Source of the DNA: a virus
Virus record (IMG/VR): IMGVR_UViG_3300009505_000017
Location: 1-54,897 of that record
Length of the DNA stretch: 54,897 nt
Reading direction: 5' to 3' (one strand)
The position numbers and the translations under genes were made by a program. The notes under the pieces were generated by a model, which ran no database searches, was not told where the DNA came from, and saw only the letters and a list, made by a program, of their open reading frames with translations. Below are positions 24,302 to 33,827 of the stretch, one piece after another (position 1 is the first letter of the stretch; each line of letters opens with the position of its first letter).

Positions 24302-24712
24302 TTATAATGTTTTTATCATTTCTGTGTTATAACTATCTCCTTTTATATACCCATTTTTTTTGTAAATATCAATAAGAGAGTCTGACTTTAATAAAGCATA
24401 AGAATATTTACATCCATTAAGCTTTAATGTTTCTGTTAAAACTTCAATTAAAAAAGACAAAGCTTCTCTTCTTTTAGTTTTTTTATCATATTCAAAGTTG
24501 GATATAATCCAATCACACCATCCTACTTTTGAGTTAGTTATATATATATAACCTGCACAAACAGGTATTTCTCCGTCATAAACCACTACGCCACCTTTTC
24601 CATCTTTTGGTAGAAAATCTCTTGGAGGTGGTGTCCATCTCCAATCTTTCCACCATTTAGTTAAAATGGTATCGTAGTCGTTTTCATTTAATTCTCTTAT
24701 AGTAAATTTCAT
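24302..24712 (-). CDS. GNAT-like acetyltransferase fold protein (T7 gp13 position)
   Basis: 136 residues. The start FTIRELNENDYDTILTKWWKD, the central GGVVVYDGEIPVCAGYIYI strands, the KRREALSFLIEVLTETLK helix and the C-terminal IDIYKKNGYIKG segment follow the GNAT topology; FYxKxGF-type endings are typical. The acetyl-CoA loop (R/QxxGxG/A) is poorly conserved here, so catalysis is doubtful. T7 gp13, encoded just before the core proteins, has been linked to GNAT folds, and marine podoviruses often carry such a gene here; I infer an assembly role. Confidence 0.7.
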   Translation of the reverse strand: MKFTIRELNENDYDTILTKWWKDWRWTPPPRDFLPKDGKGGVVVYDGEIPVCAGYIYITNSKVGWCDWIISNFEYDKKTKRREALSFLIEVLTETLKLNGCKYSYALLKSDSLIDIYKKNGYIKGDSYNTEMIKTL

Positions 24713-24717
24713 TTACG

Positions 24718-24725
24718 CAAAGATA
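24718..24725 (-). promoter_or_regulatory. TATCTTTG promoter element before the GNAT gene
   Basis: CAAAGATA on the plus strand reads TATCTTTG leftward, matching the Bacteroidetes TAnnTTTG element, six bases before the GNAT start and followed by the same CAAAAA as at 33756. No TTG at the expected distance. Confidence 0.45.
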
Positions 24726-24732
24726 CAAAAAA

Positions 24733-25515
24733 CTAAGGATTACTTTTGAATACTTGAGAATCTACAGTAAACAGTTCTACAGCAGATGTATTGTCGTTTG
24801 TTACTTTAAATTCCATGTAATATCCTGTAGCTCCATAAGACTCAGCAACAGGGTCTTTAAGCACTAATATATATGCATTATTAGGTATTGTAGATCCAAT
24901 AGGCAAGAAATTTGATGCATCAACCGTTAACGTTTTTCTATCACTACTAATTGAAGTTATAGGACCTACAGCTACAGGTGAGCTGAAGTTGTTAGGAGCA
25001 GAAATAAGAGTACTAAAATTTAACTCATCACCTATAGATATTATTCTAGATGTTGGAGTGCTAAATTCAACCGTAATTATACCAGTTGACGCACCTGTTG
25101 AAGAAAGTAATTTACCTATTCCTTGTGTAGATCTTAACGCTAAGTTCTCTGTACCTGATATTCTTTTAATGTAAGCAAAGAAGCTACCCTCTTTCTTTAC
25201 GAAATCTGCCTGAGGCATGAAACCTGCTCCCAAATCAGTTACTAAACTTATATCCCATGAGTCGTCACTTTCTAATTCAATTGTTTTAAAAACTTTAACA
25301 GTAGTAGGTTCTTGATTAAAAACACCTGTAAGGGTTGTATCATAATCAACTCCATAATAGTTGTTACGTCTTTCATTGGTGTTATGTCTGTATAAATTTC
25401 CACCTTTAAAGGTATATAAATACTGATTCATTCCTAATATAAAATCAGGGAAGTAGCTATAAAAAGAAGGCCATCCCTTTACTGATTCACTATATGTTAC
25501 TGTGTAATTTTCCAT
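24733..25515 (-). CDS. Tail protein of the crAss-like tail-stabilisation type
   Basis: 260 residues. The N-terminal part (VKGWPSFYSYFPDFILGMNQ, then YLYTFKGGNLYRHNTN and NYYGVDYDTTLTGVFNQEP) resembles segments of crAss-like tail stabilisation/nozzle proteins as I recall them. A beta-rich C-terminal domain follows. It sits downstream of the tail nozzle gene and 10 bases after the repeat-bearing tail protein. Probably a distal tail component. Confidence 0.6.
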   Translation of the reverse strand: MENYTVTYSESVKGWPSFYSYFPDFILGMNQYLYTFKGGNLYRHNTNERRNNYYGVDYDTTLTGVFNQEPTTVKVFKTIELESDDSWDISLVTDLGAGFMPQADFVKKEGSFFAYIKRISGTENLALRSTQGIGKLLSSTGASTGIITVEFSTPTSRIISIGDELNFSTLISAPNNFSSPVAVGPITSISSDRKTLTVDASNFLPIGSTIPNNAYILVLKDPVAESYGATGYYMEFKVTNDNTSAVELFTVDSQVFKSNP

Positions 25516-25524
25516 ATTTTATTT

Positions 25525-27054
25525 TTACGTTGGGGGGGTGCAAATTTGTATGTTACTTACAACTCCGTTTGTTACTGTAATATATTGACCGTTATCCATT
25601 ATATAGTTTTGGTCGGTAGCTCTAGTCACTCCATCATGGTCTAAGAAAATAGGGTTGTTTAGAACAGGATAAGTATTGACTGCATTCTGAAATCTTGCAA
25701 AGAAAAAAGTTCCTGTTGCAGATTGACAGAAAGTACTAGAACCAATAGCATTAGCCGTAAAGCTAGGTAAAGCCGCAGGACACTCTACTGACAAGTTCCA
25801 TCCTGTACTTGCACATGGGCCTAAAACCTCTATAGAGACAGTGCCTGGTGATGCGTTTGGCTTAGGTATAACCATAAGGTTAAATTGAGATTGACCTCCT
25901 CTAATATCATCTCCTGTATTAATTGTTATACTTCGAGTAGAAGGGGTGTCTGCTATCCATCCATTTGAGTCATAGCCATTAAAAGCGTTATAAACACTTG
26001 TATTAGGTGTAGCTGGAACACAGGTGTCTGTAGGGTCTCCTAGTATAGTAAAGGCATTTGCCACACCACTAGTAGACTGTAAGTTTCCATCTGAAGCGCT
26101 TGATAGTCTATTGTAAAAAACACCATCATATAATACTCTTATTCCGTCAGGAATACTAGCAGGGTTAAAATAAATAAGAATAGCTCCAGTATCTGACACT
26201 GTAGTTCCTGCATCTATATCTAATTGATATACACCTCTTGAACCTGAAGGTGGGGTCAAAGTTCCTCCACATGGAAGTCCTGCTGGAGTACATGTTCCAG
26301 TAGCTATAACAATACCATACTGTATTTCAATATATGTATTGTCAGCTAATATTACAAACTGACTAGTTGCCGTATTGTTTATTGCATTTACTGCTCCACT
26401 ATCTAAATAAACATAATTACCTATCCCTGGAGTTGTTAATGTTTCAGGAACAAAAACTCCTGCAGATATATTTGCGTTTTGAGCAAAGTAATAATTTATT
26501 GTTGCAGCACCACAAGTATCATCTGCTTGAACACTAGAACCCAGAAAACTATCTAACTGTATAGGACAGTCTGTTTGAAAAGAAAAAAACGTACCCTGAA
26601 TAGGAGCGTAATAATCAATATTAATAACACTAGCGCTTGATATGTCTTTAGGTATAACCTGAGTATACACTCTTGTTCCACCGCCTCTTAAATCAAGCTG
26701 ATTAGAGTTGACTGTAATAGCTTGAGAAGTTCCAGAAGACACATATGTTCCATCTGTTTGTATGTTATAAACAAGAATTGGTGGCGTGGTCGATGGTGTA
26801 TTTTGATTTGATCCATAATAAGTTGGCTGTCCAGATGGGGTATTAAGTCCAACAGGACCTTGGTTATTTCCTATATATGTAAGTTGATTATATGTCTGTC
26901 CGTTATATGTAGATAGAACGCCATCTGGAATTATGCCTCCAACAACAGAATAAACAATTACAGCTCCAACATCTGTCCCTCCACTTATTTCTGCTAAAAA
27001 AGTGCCTCTTATATCTGAAGATTCTCCTGCGATTTCTCCACAAGGCAAAGCACA
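25525..27054 (-). repeat. Two tandem domain units of about 255 residues
   Basis: Unit 1 is roughly 27054-26290 and unit 2 roughly 26289-25525. Shared landmarks in order are LPCG, IPDG, Y(N/D)GxxYN, RGG, VIPK and a Cys-rich end. Divergence at the DNA level shows an old duplication. Confidence 0.6.
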
Positions 27055-27222
27055 AGCAGGGCATATTATTTCAGGTGAAAGAAAACCTCCTACTTGCTCT
27101 CTATATATACCATTAAACTGATAGAACCCATCTGGAGATTTAATCAATAAATTAACATCATCGTAAACAGATATTGCTGTTGCGAAGTTTTCAGAATCAA
27201 TAAATTTATTTACTACACTCAT
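25525..27222 (-). CDS. Cys-containing tail protein with an internal duplication
   Basis: 565 residues, beta-rich, high in Gly, Ser, Thr, Asn and Pro. After an N-terminal strand region (about 1-50) come two related units of about 255 residues. Unit 1 starts ALPCGE near 58 and unit 2 starts GLPCGG near 313. Both then have a strand block ending in IPDGV or IPDGI followed by YNGQTYNQL or YDGVFYNRL, an LRGG or IRGG element, a QVIPK or MVIPK strand and a CG/CQSATG tail. Paired Cys suggest disulphides or metal. It lies between the nozzle and another tail gene, so it is likely an appendage or distal tail protein. Confidence 0.65.
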   Translation of the reverse strand: MSVVNKFIDSENFATAISVYDDVNLLIKSPDGFYQFNGIYREQVGGFLSPEIICPACALPCGEIAGESSDIRGTFLAEISGGTDVGAVIVYSVVGGIIPDGVLSTYNGQTYNQLTYIGNNQGPVGLNTPSGQPTYYGSNQNTPSTTPPILVYNIQTDGTYVSSGTSQAITVNSNQLDLRGGGTRVYTQVIPKDISSASVINIDYYAPIQGTFFSFQTDCPIQLDSFLGSSVQADDTCGAATINYYFAQNANISAGVFVPETLTTPGIGNYVYLDSGAVNAINNTATSQFVILADNTYIEIQYGIVIATGTCTPAGLPCGGTLTPPSGSRGVYQLDIDAGTTVSDTGAILIYFNPASIPDGIRVLYDGVFYNRLSSASDGNLQSTSGVANAFTILGDPTDTCVPATPNTSVYNAFNGYDSNGWIADTPSTRSITINTGDDIRGGQSQFNLMVIPKPNASPGTVSIEVLGPCASTGWNLSVECPAALPSFTANAIGSSTFCQSATGTFFFARFQNAVNTYPVLNNPIFLDHDGVTRATDQNYIMDNGQYITVTNGVVSNIQICTPPT

Positions 27223-27242
27223 TTTTTAATTAATTTTAATAT

Positions 27243-30200
27243 TTAACACGTACCTAAATCGTTTAGTGTTTCATTTGTTGATATTATTTCTGTAGCACAA
27301 AACTCTTCACCTTCACAAATTGGACTACTACATTGTTTAAATATAGTTTGCTGGTCTCCATCACAATCAAGATATGTGATTTGTAAAGTATTGTCATAAG
27401 GTATACTTTTATATCTATTACAAACTGGTGGAGGCGGTGGGCCTCCAGTACATCCACAACAAGAATCTAAAGCGGTAACATCATAACATAACTCTATAGG
27501 TGTAGGGCTTCTTAAATCCCAAACTAAATACAAATAAGTATTAGCTGTGTTATAAATGAATTGAGCTTCGTAATTTTCAGGACCTCCTGAAATTGGAGTT
27601 GCTGTATTTAATAATGGAAGTAATACATCAATATCTACTTCATCGTAATTTGTATTAGTTGATAGGTATTTTAGTTTCCCTGCATTAGGATTAAATTCAT
27701 AAGTTTGACCTGCATTTTGTCTAATCTGCATAACAACAGTAGATCCTTCAGGAGGCAAAGCTCCAAAAGAAGCAGGACCAGTAGACTCTGTAAATAAAGA
27801 AACACCATCTGATTCTAAAACAATAGAATTAGTGCTGTAAGGACTTAAATAAGATCCTTGTGTCCACCTGTATCTTACATCTGTAGTTAAAGGAGCGTCT
27901 CCTTCAAAGTTTACAACTATTTCTTTAACTGTTACGTCTGGAGCTATTGGACATTCAAAATTAATATCATAGTCAGAAACAACAATTGGTGTAGTGGTCA
28001 CTTCCACATATCTAGGGCTGTTTTGTGTTTTATTAAAAGAAACACTACCTATCCCTGAGACATCTTGATTTATAACTTCAGTTCCATTCCATATAGCAGT
28101 TATATTTACTTGACCATTTACGTTATATGAAAAAGGTATTGTACCTATTACAGTAGTACAATCAAGGTTTAGTGTATAAGGATCTTCTCCATTTGTTACT
28201 GTTAACACATATCCGCACTGTTTTTCTTCTGGTGGCTGAGGTATAATTTGTGTATTAGAGCTTAAAACATATTCATTCATGTATGGATCGTATCCACCTA
28301 GTTTTTGAGTTTCAAAAGAAGTTGTAAATAAGTCTCTAAACCAAGAACGCATTCCTACTGTAGATATTACATTTAATTGGTCTGTTTTAGCAGATCCTCC
28401 TTTTAATTCTATTACTGAACTTCTTTTTGAGTCCGTAAAATAAACATTATAACCATAAGAAGTAAAACTCTCTGGATTACTGCTTATTCCAAATTCCTCT
28501 ATTCTAGCTAATTGAGTACCAAGAACCTCAGGTACTGATGTTATAGCTCCACCTGCTGCTGCATCAGAAAGTAAGTTTTTTCCTACTAACAAATAAGATA
28601 TCTTATCTTCTTGAAGAGTTAAGATGTCTGTCTGTCTTGAATGCATTTTTCTAATCGGTCCGTATGATGTTTCTAATGTTTTAAAATTAGCTAAAGCCAG
28701 GTTAAATTGATTTAACTTATTTAAGTTAGTTTCTTGATTAAAAACTCCACTATAAGTTACATCAGCAAACCTATGACTTTCTTTGTATTGTTCTTCTGAA
28801 ACAGATGTTACTTTTTCTCCAAGTTGTATAAATGGTTTTGTAAGTCCAGATAAAACATGATTTTCTTCCGCTCCATTTCCAAAAGAATAAGAATTAAAAA
28901 AAGTTAAATCAACAATAGCAGGGTTTGTTAAAGTTTGGTCTTGGTCAGCATCTGAATTTCCTGACAAATGAAGTCCGTTTACAATGTCAAATGTCTGTTC
29001 ATTTTCATAATACAATTCATCATTTGCATCTAATGGCTCAGTTTCAAAAATAGTCAAAGTAGATGCTCTTTCTACTTGAAGATTAATACTAGCATAAGAA
29101 TTTCTTGGTCTAATACCACCGCATCTAGGAGTTCCTGATTGATAGCAAAATCTTAAAGGCGATGTTGGAGTAGCTTGCTGAAATCCTACATAACTATTAC
29201 CTGTTGTTGCTAATCGATCCTCAAAAATCTTTATATCATCATACTGAATTTGATTATTTTGAGCATCATCATCACTACCTGATGAAATTCCATTTGTAAA
29301 ATCAATATTATCTCCTAACACCCAATCATATAAACTATCATAATCATTTGAAGATATAAATTTTTTGCTCCAATCATAATATCTACTTCCACATCCTCCA
29401 CCTCGACTATATCTAGTAGCATTAATGGTTATCTCTATAAGAGAACCTGCTGGAACAGTCCATGGAATATATTCTCCAGGATTATCTTCATCTTCAATAG
29501 AGCATGAAACATTAACTAAAGGCTTATCTCTGCTGCCTCCAGAACTAGTCTCTTCTATTCTAGAATTTGGCGGTTTATTTGCCGCAAAGTTAGTGGGCTT
29601 TACTAACATGTAAGTCCCTGTTGGCTGACCACATTCTTGTGATCCTGGCAAAATATTTCCGTCAATATCTTTTTCACAAAGAAAATCTTTAGCCTCAGAT
29701 CCAAAACCTAAAACTTTTGTTGTAGCGCAATTTAAAACAGGGCCATTTGTATCTGCTTTGACGTATAACACATCGTTATCTTTCACCTTGTCCCTATTGT
29801 CTCCCTGAAGCAAATAGTAAGCGTCTCCTGTCTCTTCTTCTCTAAAGAATATATTGCTGTATATTGTTCTGTAAAGTCCCTTAGACTCTTTAATTACAAA
29901 TTTATATTTTGTAGCCCAATAAGGAGGGTAGCTATTCATTTGAACCCTAATACTGTTTTTGTCAACTGAATTAAAGCAAGGAATAAAAATAGTATTATCT
30001 GTATCAACTAGAGCAGTACTACTTCTCCCATAGTCATCCATATATACAACACCTATTTCATAATCTCTGTTACTGTGTAAACTTTGCTTTGATCCATCTA
30101 ATGCATAAAAACCTTCTGCAGAAACACAGCTTATATATTCATAAGCAAAATTTCCTAATGGAGCTGGAGGCTGTACTGTTTGGTCATATTCTTCAAATTT

Positions 30201-31817
30201 TAATGCAGGCGCAATAAATGAAATTACATCACTTCCAAAAGAAGATTCAATAATAAAACCCTGGGGTGTTCCACTTATTCCAAAACCGACTTTTTCCCAG
30301 TTTTGTTTAGCTACTGCCGAACAAATAAATGCATCAGTAACAGACGTTCCTGTTTCTGTTCCTCCTGAAACAGGAATACAAGTGTTATTAGCTATAGGGA
30401 TAAAAGAACTAATAGCATTAATGAATTCTGGGCTAGTAGCCATTTCATGAACGCTACCAAAATCTGTTTGAAGATTAAATATAAAATCGTATTCAAAAAC
30501 ATTCTCTGGTTGACTTTGATCTTCATACAATGGGTCTCCACTATAAACAGATCCATTGTAATCAAAATTAACTCCAATTTGCGCTCCTTCAACTAACTGT
30601 ATATTATCGCCTCCAAAATCAATTGATACTTTTGAATTTACAACATTAACAGCTCCGTCAATAGTGTATTGAAAACCTTCTCTGTCTCCTGCTATACTAT
30701 CAGATTCTTGAAGCTCAGATATAAGTTGTAAATCATAATCAAGGTAAATAGAAGCTCCATCTTTATCGACTATGTCGTAACCATCAATGTAATTACCGTA
30801 CATCAATCTATTTCCCATAATAGTTTGTGCTTGAGCAACTCTAGGAACATTGTCAAACAATCTTAATAATTGAGCTTCAGGTAATGTTGTGAATATTTTT
30901 TGATTTGTAAAAGTTATTGTTTGATCTGTATTGTCTAACCAACCCTCATTTTCTTTATTAAATCTTTCAACAACATTTATGCTTTGACTAGTGCTAAATT
31001 TAAATAAAACATCTAAATCTTTTACATTTCTACCTCCAGTGTCAAAAGTTACTTTTACTGAATTAAATATATTTCTCATCCCTTCTTGATTATAGTTGCT
31101 ATAATCAAATCGAAAAGGACCAGGGGTAAAAGCATATTCGCTAAATGGAGATATCGATGAGTACTCACCATCTTCATATTGCCATCTATAGGCAAAACTA
31201 AGTAGTATTTCCTCCATAAAGTTTTCTCCTCCACCTACTTGAAATTGTTCTATTTCAGGTGCGTTTAATGGTGGAGCAACAATAACTCCAATATCTTGCT
31301 CTGTTATTTGGTCAATTGTTGTACCAGGATCTGGATTTAGATAAGTTCTTTCAACATTTATCTTTCTAGGAGCATTTAAGTTGTCTGTAAAAAATAAAAA
31401 TTCACCTATTAAGTTTATTCCATTAACTAAAAAGTCTTTGTCAAAATTTAAAATTGAAGTAGAAATTACATGATAATCTAAAACAAATGTTCTTGTATTA
31501 TATGATGTTATTAAATCTACTTTACCTGTTGAAGAAACAGGGTTAGATTCATCACTAACAAACCAATATATTGTTTCATTTGCCCCATCTTCATAAGCTC
31601 CAATACATTTAGCACCAGAACTTAATGGCTGACCATTAAAATTAAGTTGAGCAATTAAATCGTTACCTTTTGAATTTTCAACAGCTCCTATTTCAGTGCC
31701 TTCTGTAGAACCCAATCTAACATTTAAAGCATCAATGTATTCACCTTGAGGTACAAGGCGCTCATCAACACTTTTATTCATTCTCCCTTTTATGAAATTT
31801 TTTGAAATATTAGGCAT
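27243..31817 (-). CDS. Tail nozzle/stabilisation protein (crAss-like, T7 gp12 position)
   Basis: 1524 residues. The N-terminus (FIKGRMNKSVDERLVPQGEY, then DALNVRLGSTEGTE and GAVENSKGN) is a strong match to crAss-like tail stabilisation/nozzle proteins as I recall them. The long middle is beta-rich with repeated strand blocks, as expected of a propeller-type nozzle. The C-terminus is Cys- and Pro-rich (DSCCGCTGGPPPPPVCN) with further Cys pairs. It directly follows the tail tubular gene, so it probably forms the distal tail tube through which DNA passes. Confidence 0.75.
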   Translation of the reverse strand: MPNISKNFIKGRMNKSVDERLVPQGEYIDALNVRLGSTEGTEIGAVENSKGNDLIAQLNFNGQPLSSGAKCIGAYEDGANETIYWFVSDESNPVSSTGKVDLITSYNTRTFVLDYHVISTSILNFDKDFLVNGINLIGEFLFFTDNLNAPRKINVERTYLNPDPGTTIDQITEQDIGVIVAPPLNAPEIEQFQVGGGENFMEEILLSFAYRWQYEDGEYSSISPFSEYAFTPGPFRFDYSNYNQEGMRNIFNSVKVTFDTGGRNVKDLDVLFKFSTSQSINVVERFNKENEGWLDNTDQTITFTNQKIFTTLPEAQLLRLFDNVPRVAQAQTIMGNRLMYGNYIDGYDIVDKDGASIYLDYDLQLISELQESDSIAGDREGFQYTIDGAVNVVNSKVSIDFGGDNIQLVEGAQIGVNFDYNGSVYSGDPLYEDQSQPENVFEYDFIFNLQTDFGSVHEMATSPEFINAISSFIPIANNTCIPVSGGTETGTSVTDAFICSAVAKQNWEKVGFGISGTPQGFIIESSFGSDVISFIAPALKFEEYDQTVQPPAPLGNFAYEYISCVSAEGFYALDGSKQSLHSNRDYEIGVVYMDDYGRSSTALVDTDNTIFIPCFNSVDKNSIRVQMNSYPPYWATKYKFVIKESKGLYRTIYSNIFFREEETGDAYYLLQGDNRDKVKDNDVLYVKADTNGPVLNCATTKVLGFGSEAKDFLCEKDIDGNILPGSQECGQPTGTYMLVKPTNFAANKPPNSRIEETSSGGSRDKPLVNVSCSIEDEDNPGEYIPWTVPAGSLIEITINATRYSRGGGCGSRYYDWSKKFISSNDYDSLYDWVLGDNIDFTNGISSGSDDDAQNNQIQYDDIKIFEDRLATTGNSYVGFQQATPTSPLRFCYQSGTPRCGGIRPRNSYASINLQVERASTLTIFETEPLDANDELYYENEQTFDIVNGLHLSGNSDADQDQTLTNPAIVDLTFFNSYSFGNGAEENHVLSGLTKPFIQLGEKVTSVSEEQYKESHRFADVTYSGVFNQETNLNKLNQFNLALANFKTLETSYGPIRKMHSRQTDILTLQEDKISYLLVGKNLLSDAAAGGAITSVPEVLGTQLARIEEFGISSNPESFTSYGYNVYFTDSKRSSVIELKGGSAKTDQLNVISTVGMRSWFRDLFTTSFETQKLGGYDPYMNEYVLSSNTQIIPQPPEEKQCGYVLTVTNGEDPYTLNLDCTTVIGTIPFSYNVNGQVNITAIWNGTEVINQDVSGIGSVSFNKTQNSPRYVEVTTTPIVVSDYDINFECPIAPDVTVKEIVVNFEGDAPLTTDVRYRWTQGSYLSPYSTNSIVLESDGVSLFTESTGPASFGALPPEGSTVVMQIRQNAGQTYEFNPNAGKLKYLSTNTNYDEVDIDVLLPLLNTATPISGGPENYEAQFIYNTANTYLYLVWDLRSPTPIELCYDVTALDSCCGCTGGPPPPPVCNRYKSIPYDNTLQITYLDCDGDQQTIFKQCSSPICEGEEFCATEIISTNETLNDLGTC

Positions 31818-31818
31818 A

Positions 31819-32745
31819 TTATTTTATCCATTTATTTTGACCCCTTAAGTTCATTAATAATCTACTAGGGTGTATATTGCTTAATCTTAATTTTGCATTT
31901 CTTAAAAGAGCTGATTTTTCTTTTTTAAGTCTAGTTACTATATATTCTTGAACTCCAATCTTATTGTTTAATATTGTGTATCTCATATATGCATAAACAA
32001 ATTCTTCAAACAGTTTATTTACACTAATTAAAGAGTCATCTCCTTTTTCCATTCCATCTGAAACATATTCCAAAACACAAAGCTCATCTGCCATGTCTGA
32101 GCTGAAATTAATAACTCCACCTGATTTATTTATACTAAACGTAGGGTTTTGATTAGCAGTCTCTGTGTTAAGTCCATATCTTCCACCTATTGGATATTCA
32201 AAATACCATACACCGTTAGAAAAATAACCTTCTTGTCCGTTATAAGGGCTTTGCTGGTTTAAATATATTGATTTTTTACCTCCTGTAATTCTTTGTAAAT
32301 CTATTGTAGAAGTAGAAGGTTTAAGTATATTCCCATCATGATCAAATAATATTCTACAATTATTGTCCTGCAAATAAGCATCACTCCAATTTGTTTGAAT
32401 ATTTTCACTAAGAGGCATTAGTGTACCATTCTTGTACAAAGATATTCTTACCCAATTTACATAATCAGAAGGCAATACAAATCTTAATGTGTCACATACT
32501 TGTAATTCAAGTATTTTTATTTCTTTTAAAGAATCGTAATTTAATTCTTGTATAGCTCTTTTTGCGTGAAAAAGTATATTATATCTTTCAACATTATTTA
32601 TAAGTTTATCGTTACCAACATACATTAACATGAAGTTGTTTACAATATCCTCTAATGGTATATATTGATATGAACCCCAATTCTCATCTTCTGTGTTTGG
32701 GTTTCCTGTATTCTCGTAGTAAGTATAATCGTTTATATATGCCAT
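31819..32745 (-). CDS. Tail tubular/connector protein (T7 gp11 position)
   Basis: 308 residues. The DIVNNFMLMYVGNDKLINN start, the HAKRAIQELNYDSL helix, the strand LRFVLPSDYVNWVRISLY and the long C-terminal helices ending in a basic region match the crAss-like tail tube/connector family I recall. In T7, gp11 forms the ring between portal and nozzle. It overlaps neither neighbour but is separated by only two and three bases, indicating tight operon packing. Confidence 0.7.
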   Translation of the reverse strand: MAYINDYTYYENTGNPNTEDENWGSYQYIPLEDIVNNFMLMYVGNDKLINNVERYNILFHAKRAIQELNYDSLKEIKILELQVCDTLRFVLPSDYVNWVRISLYKNGTLMPLSENIQTNWSDAYLQDNNCRILFDHDGNILKPSTSTIDLQRITGGKKSIYLNQQSPYNGQEGYFSNGVWYFEYPIGGRYGLNTETANQNPTFSINKSGGVINFSSDMADELCVLEYVSDGMEKGDDSLISVNKLFEEFVYAYMRYTILNNKIGVQEYIVTRLKKEKSALLRNAKLRLSNIHPSRLLMNLRGQNKWIK

Positions 32746-32747
32746 AA

Positions 32748-33737
32748 TTATTGTCCTTCTTGGTTATTTGCTTCCTGTTCTTCTACTTTCCCAAATTTAG
32801 CTACATCCATCTCTCTAACTGAAACCCCTGCATACTGAAGTATTTTGTTTATCAAGTTTGTCTCATCTGAAGCAGGTAGCTCAAAATCTTGGTAATCCGC
32901 AGCTGTCTCATCAAACGATGGCTCACCTCCAGGGAATTGAGCATATGTCCAATTAGGATCATTGGGGTATCTTACATATTGAGAAACAACTGTGCCTGTG
33001 TTGTTTATTGATTCAGGATAAACTGTAATCGTGTTTCCTGTATTTATATTATTTGCACCACCTAAAACATAAGCTGGATACATTAAACTTGGAGATGTAA
33101 GATGTGAAGAGTTTAAATAAAATATTTTATTCTGAGAAACTCTTTCTATTTCTTTTATTCCTTTTGTACTTGAAATAGAATAAGAAGAACCTATATATCC
33201 TCCTGTAAAAAAATCATTAGTTGATATTGTCAATTGAGTCTCACTATCTACACTTACTACAAAAGCACTTCCTCCAGAATATAACTCTCCTCCTGTAGTA
33301 TTTACTATTAACTGACCTGCAGCTACTTGACCTCCAGATACAAAATTTGCAGAAGCATCTATTAAAGTGTTTCCTATCGAACCAAAAGTTAATGTACCTG
33401 TTGCTGTGATATTTGGATAATAGTTTATTTTATCTATTAAATAGTAATCATTAGGTAAATCAAATAAATTTATACCTACATTAATTAATCCTTTAGTAGA
33501 AGAAAAACTATCTATTACTTCAATTAAACCTTTTACTAGATCAGCATATTCGCTTCCAGAAATTCTTTTGTTTTGTTTTACTATCTGTGAATTATATTGA
33601 TAGAAGTAATCTTCAAATAAATCTAACTGTGCTTGTTTTGCGTATAGGTTGAAATCATTTGGAGTAATATATCCAAAATTATTTTTATTTACAATAGAAA
33701 GAACAGTTGCTCTGACTGTATTTATTAATGATGCCAT
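32748..33737 (-). CDS. Head-tail connector/ring protein
   Basis: 329 residues. The N-terminal helices (SLINTVRATVLSIVNKNNFGYITPNDFNLY with AKQAQLDLFEDYFYQYN) and the NLFDLPNDYYLIDKINYY strand are typical of crAss-like ring or connector proteins. A beta insertion (about 105-175) and a Glu-rich tail follow. It has its own terminator-plus-promoter junction upstream (33756-33799), so the tail genes may be transcribed separately from the head genes. Confidence 0.65.
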   Translation of the reverse strand: MASLINTVRATVLSIVNKNNFGYITPNDFNLYAKQAQLDLFEDYFYQYNSQIVKQNKRISGSEYADLVKGLIEVIDSFSSTKGLINVGINLFDLPNDYYLIDKINYYPNITATGTLTFGSIGNTLIDASANFVSGGQVAAGQLIVNTTGGELYSGGSAFVVSVDSETQLTISTNDFFTGGYIGSSYSISSTKGIKEIERVSQNKIFYLNSSHLTSPSLMYPAYVLGGANNINTGNTITVYPESINNTGTVVSQYVRYPNDPNWTYAQFPGGEPSFDETAADYQDFELPASDETNLINKILQYAGVSVREMDVAKFGKVEEQEANNQEGQ

Positions 33738-33755
33738 TCTTTATTTTTCTTTGAA

Positions 33756-33763
33756 CAAAGATA
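33756..33763 (-). promoter_or_regulatory. TATCTTTG promoter element for the tail genes
   Basis: CAAAGATA on plus reads TATCTTTG leftward, 19 bases before the connector start and directly after a terminator, which is where a restart promoter is needed. Confidence 0.6.
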
Positions 33764-33764
33764 C

Positions 33765-33799
33765 AAAAAAAAAAGAGGCCTCATTTCTGAAAGCCTCTT
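33765..33799 (-). terminator. Leftward rho-independent terminator
   Basis: AAGAGGC at 33773-33779 pairs with GCCTCTT at 33793-33799. Read leftward the stem is followed by ten Ts (plus-strand A-run 33765-33774). It ends transcription of the 248-residue gene. Confidence 0.88.
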
Positions 33800-33827
33800 C
33801 TTGTTTAACACCTATTTAGGTTTGTTT

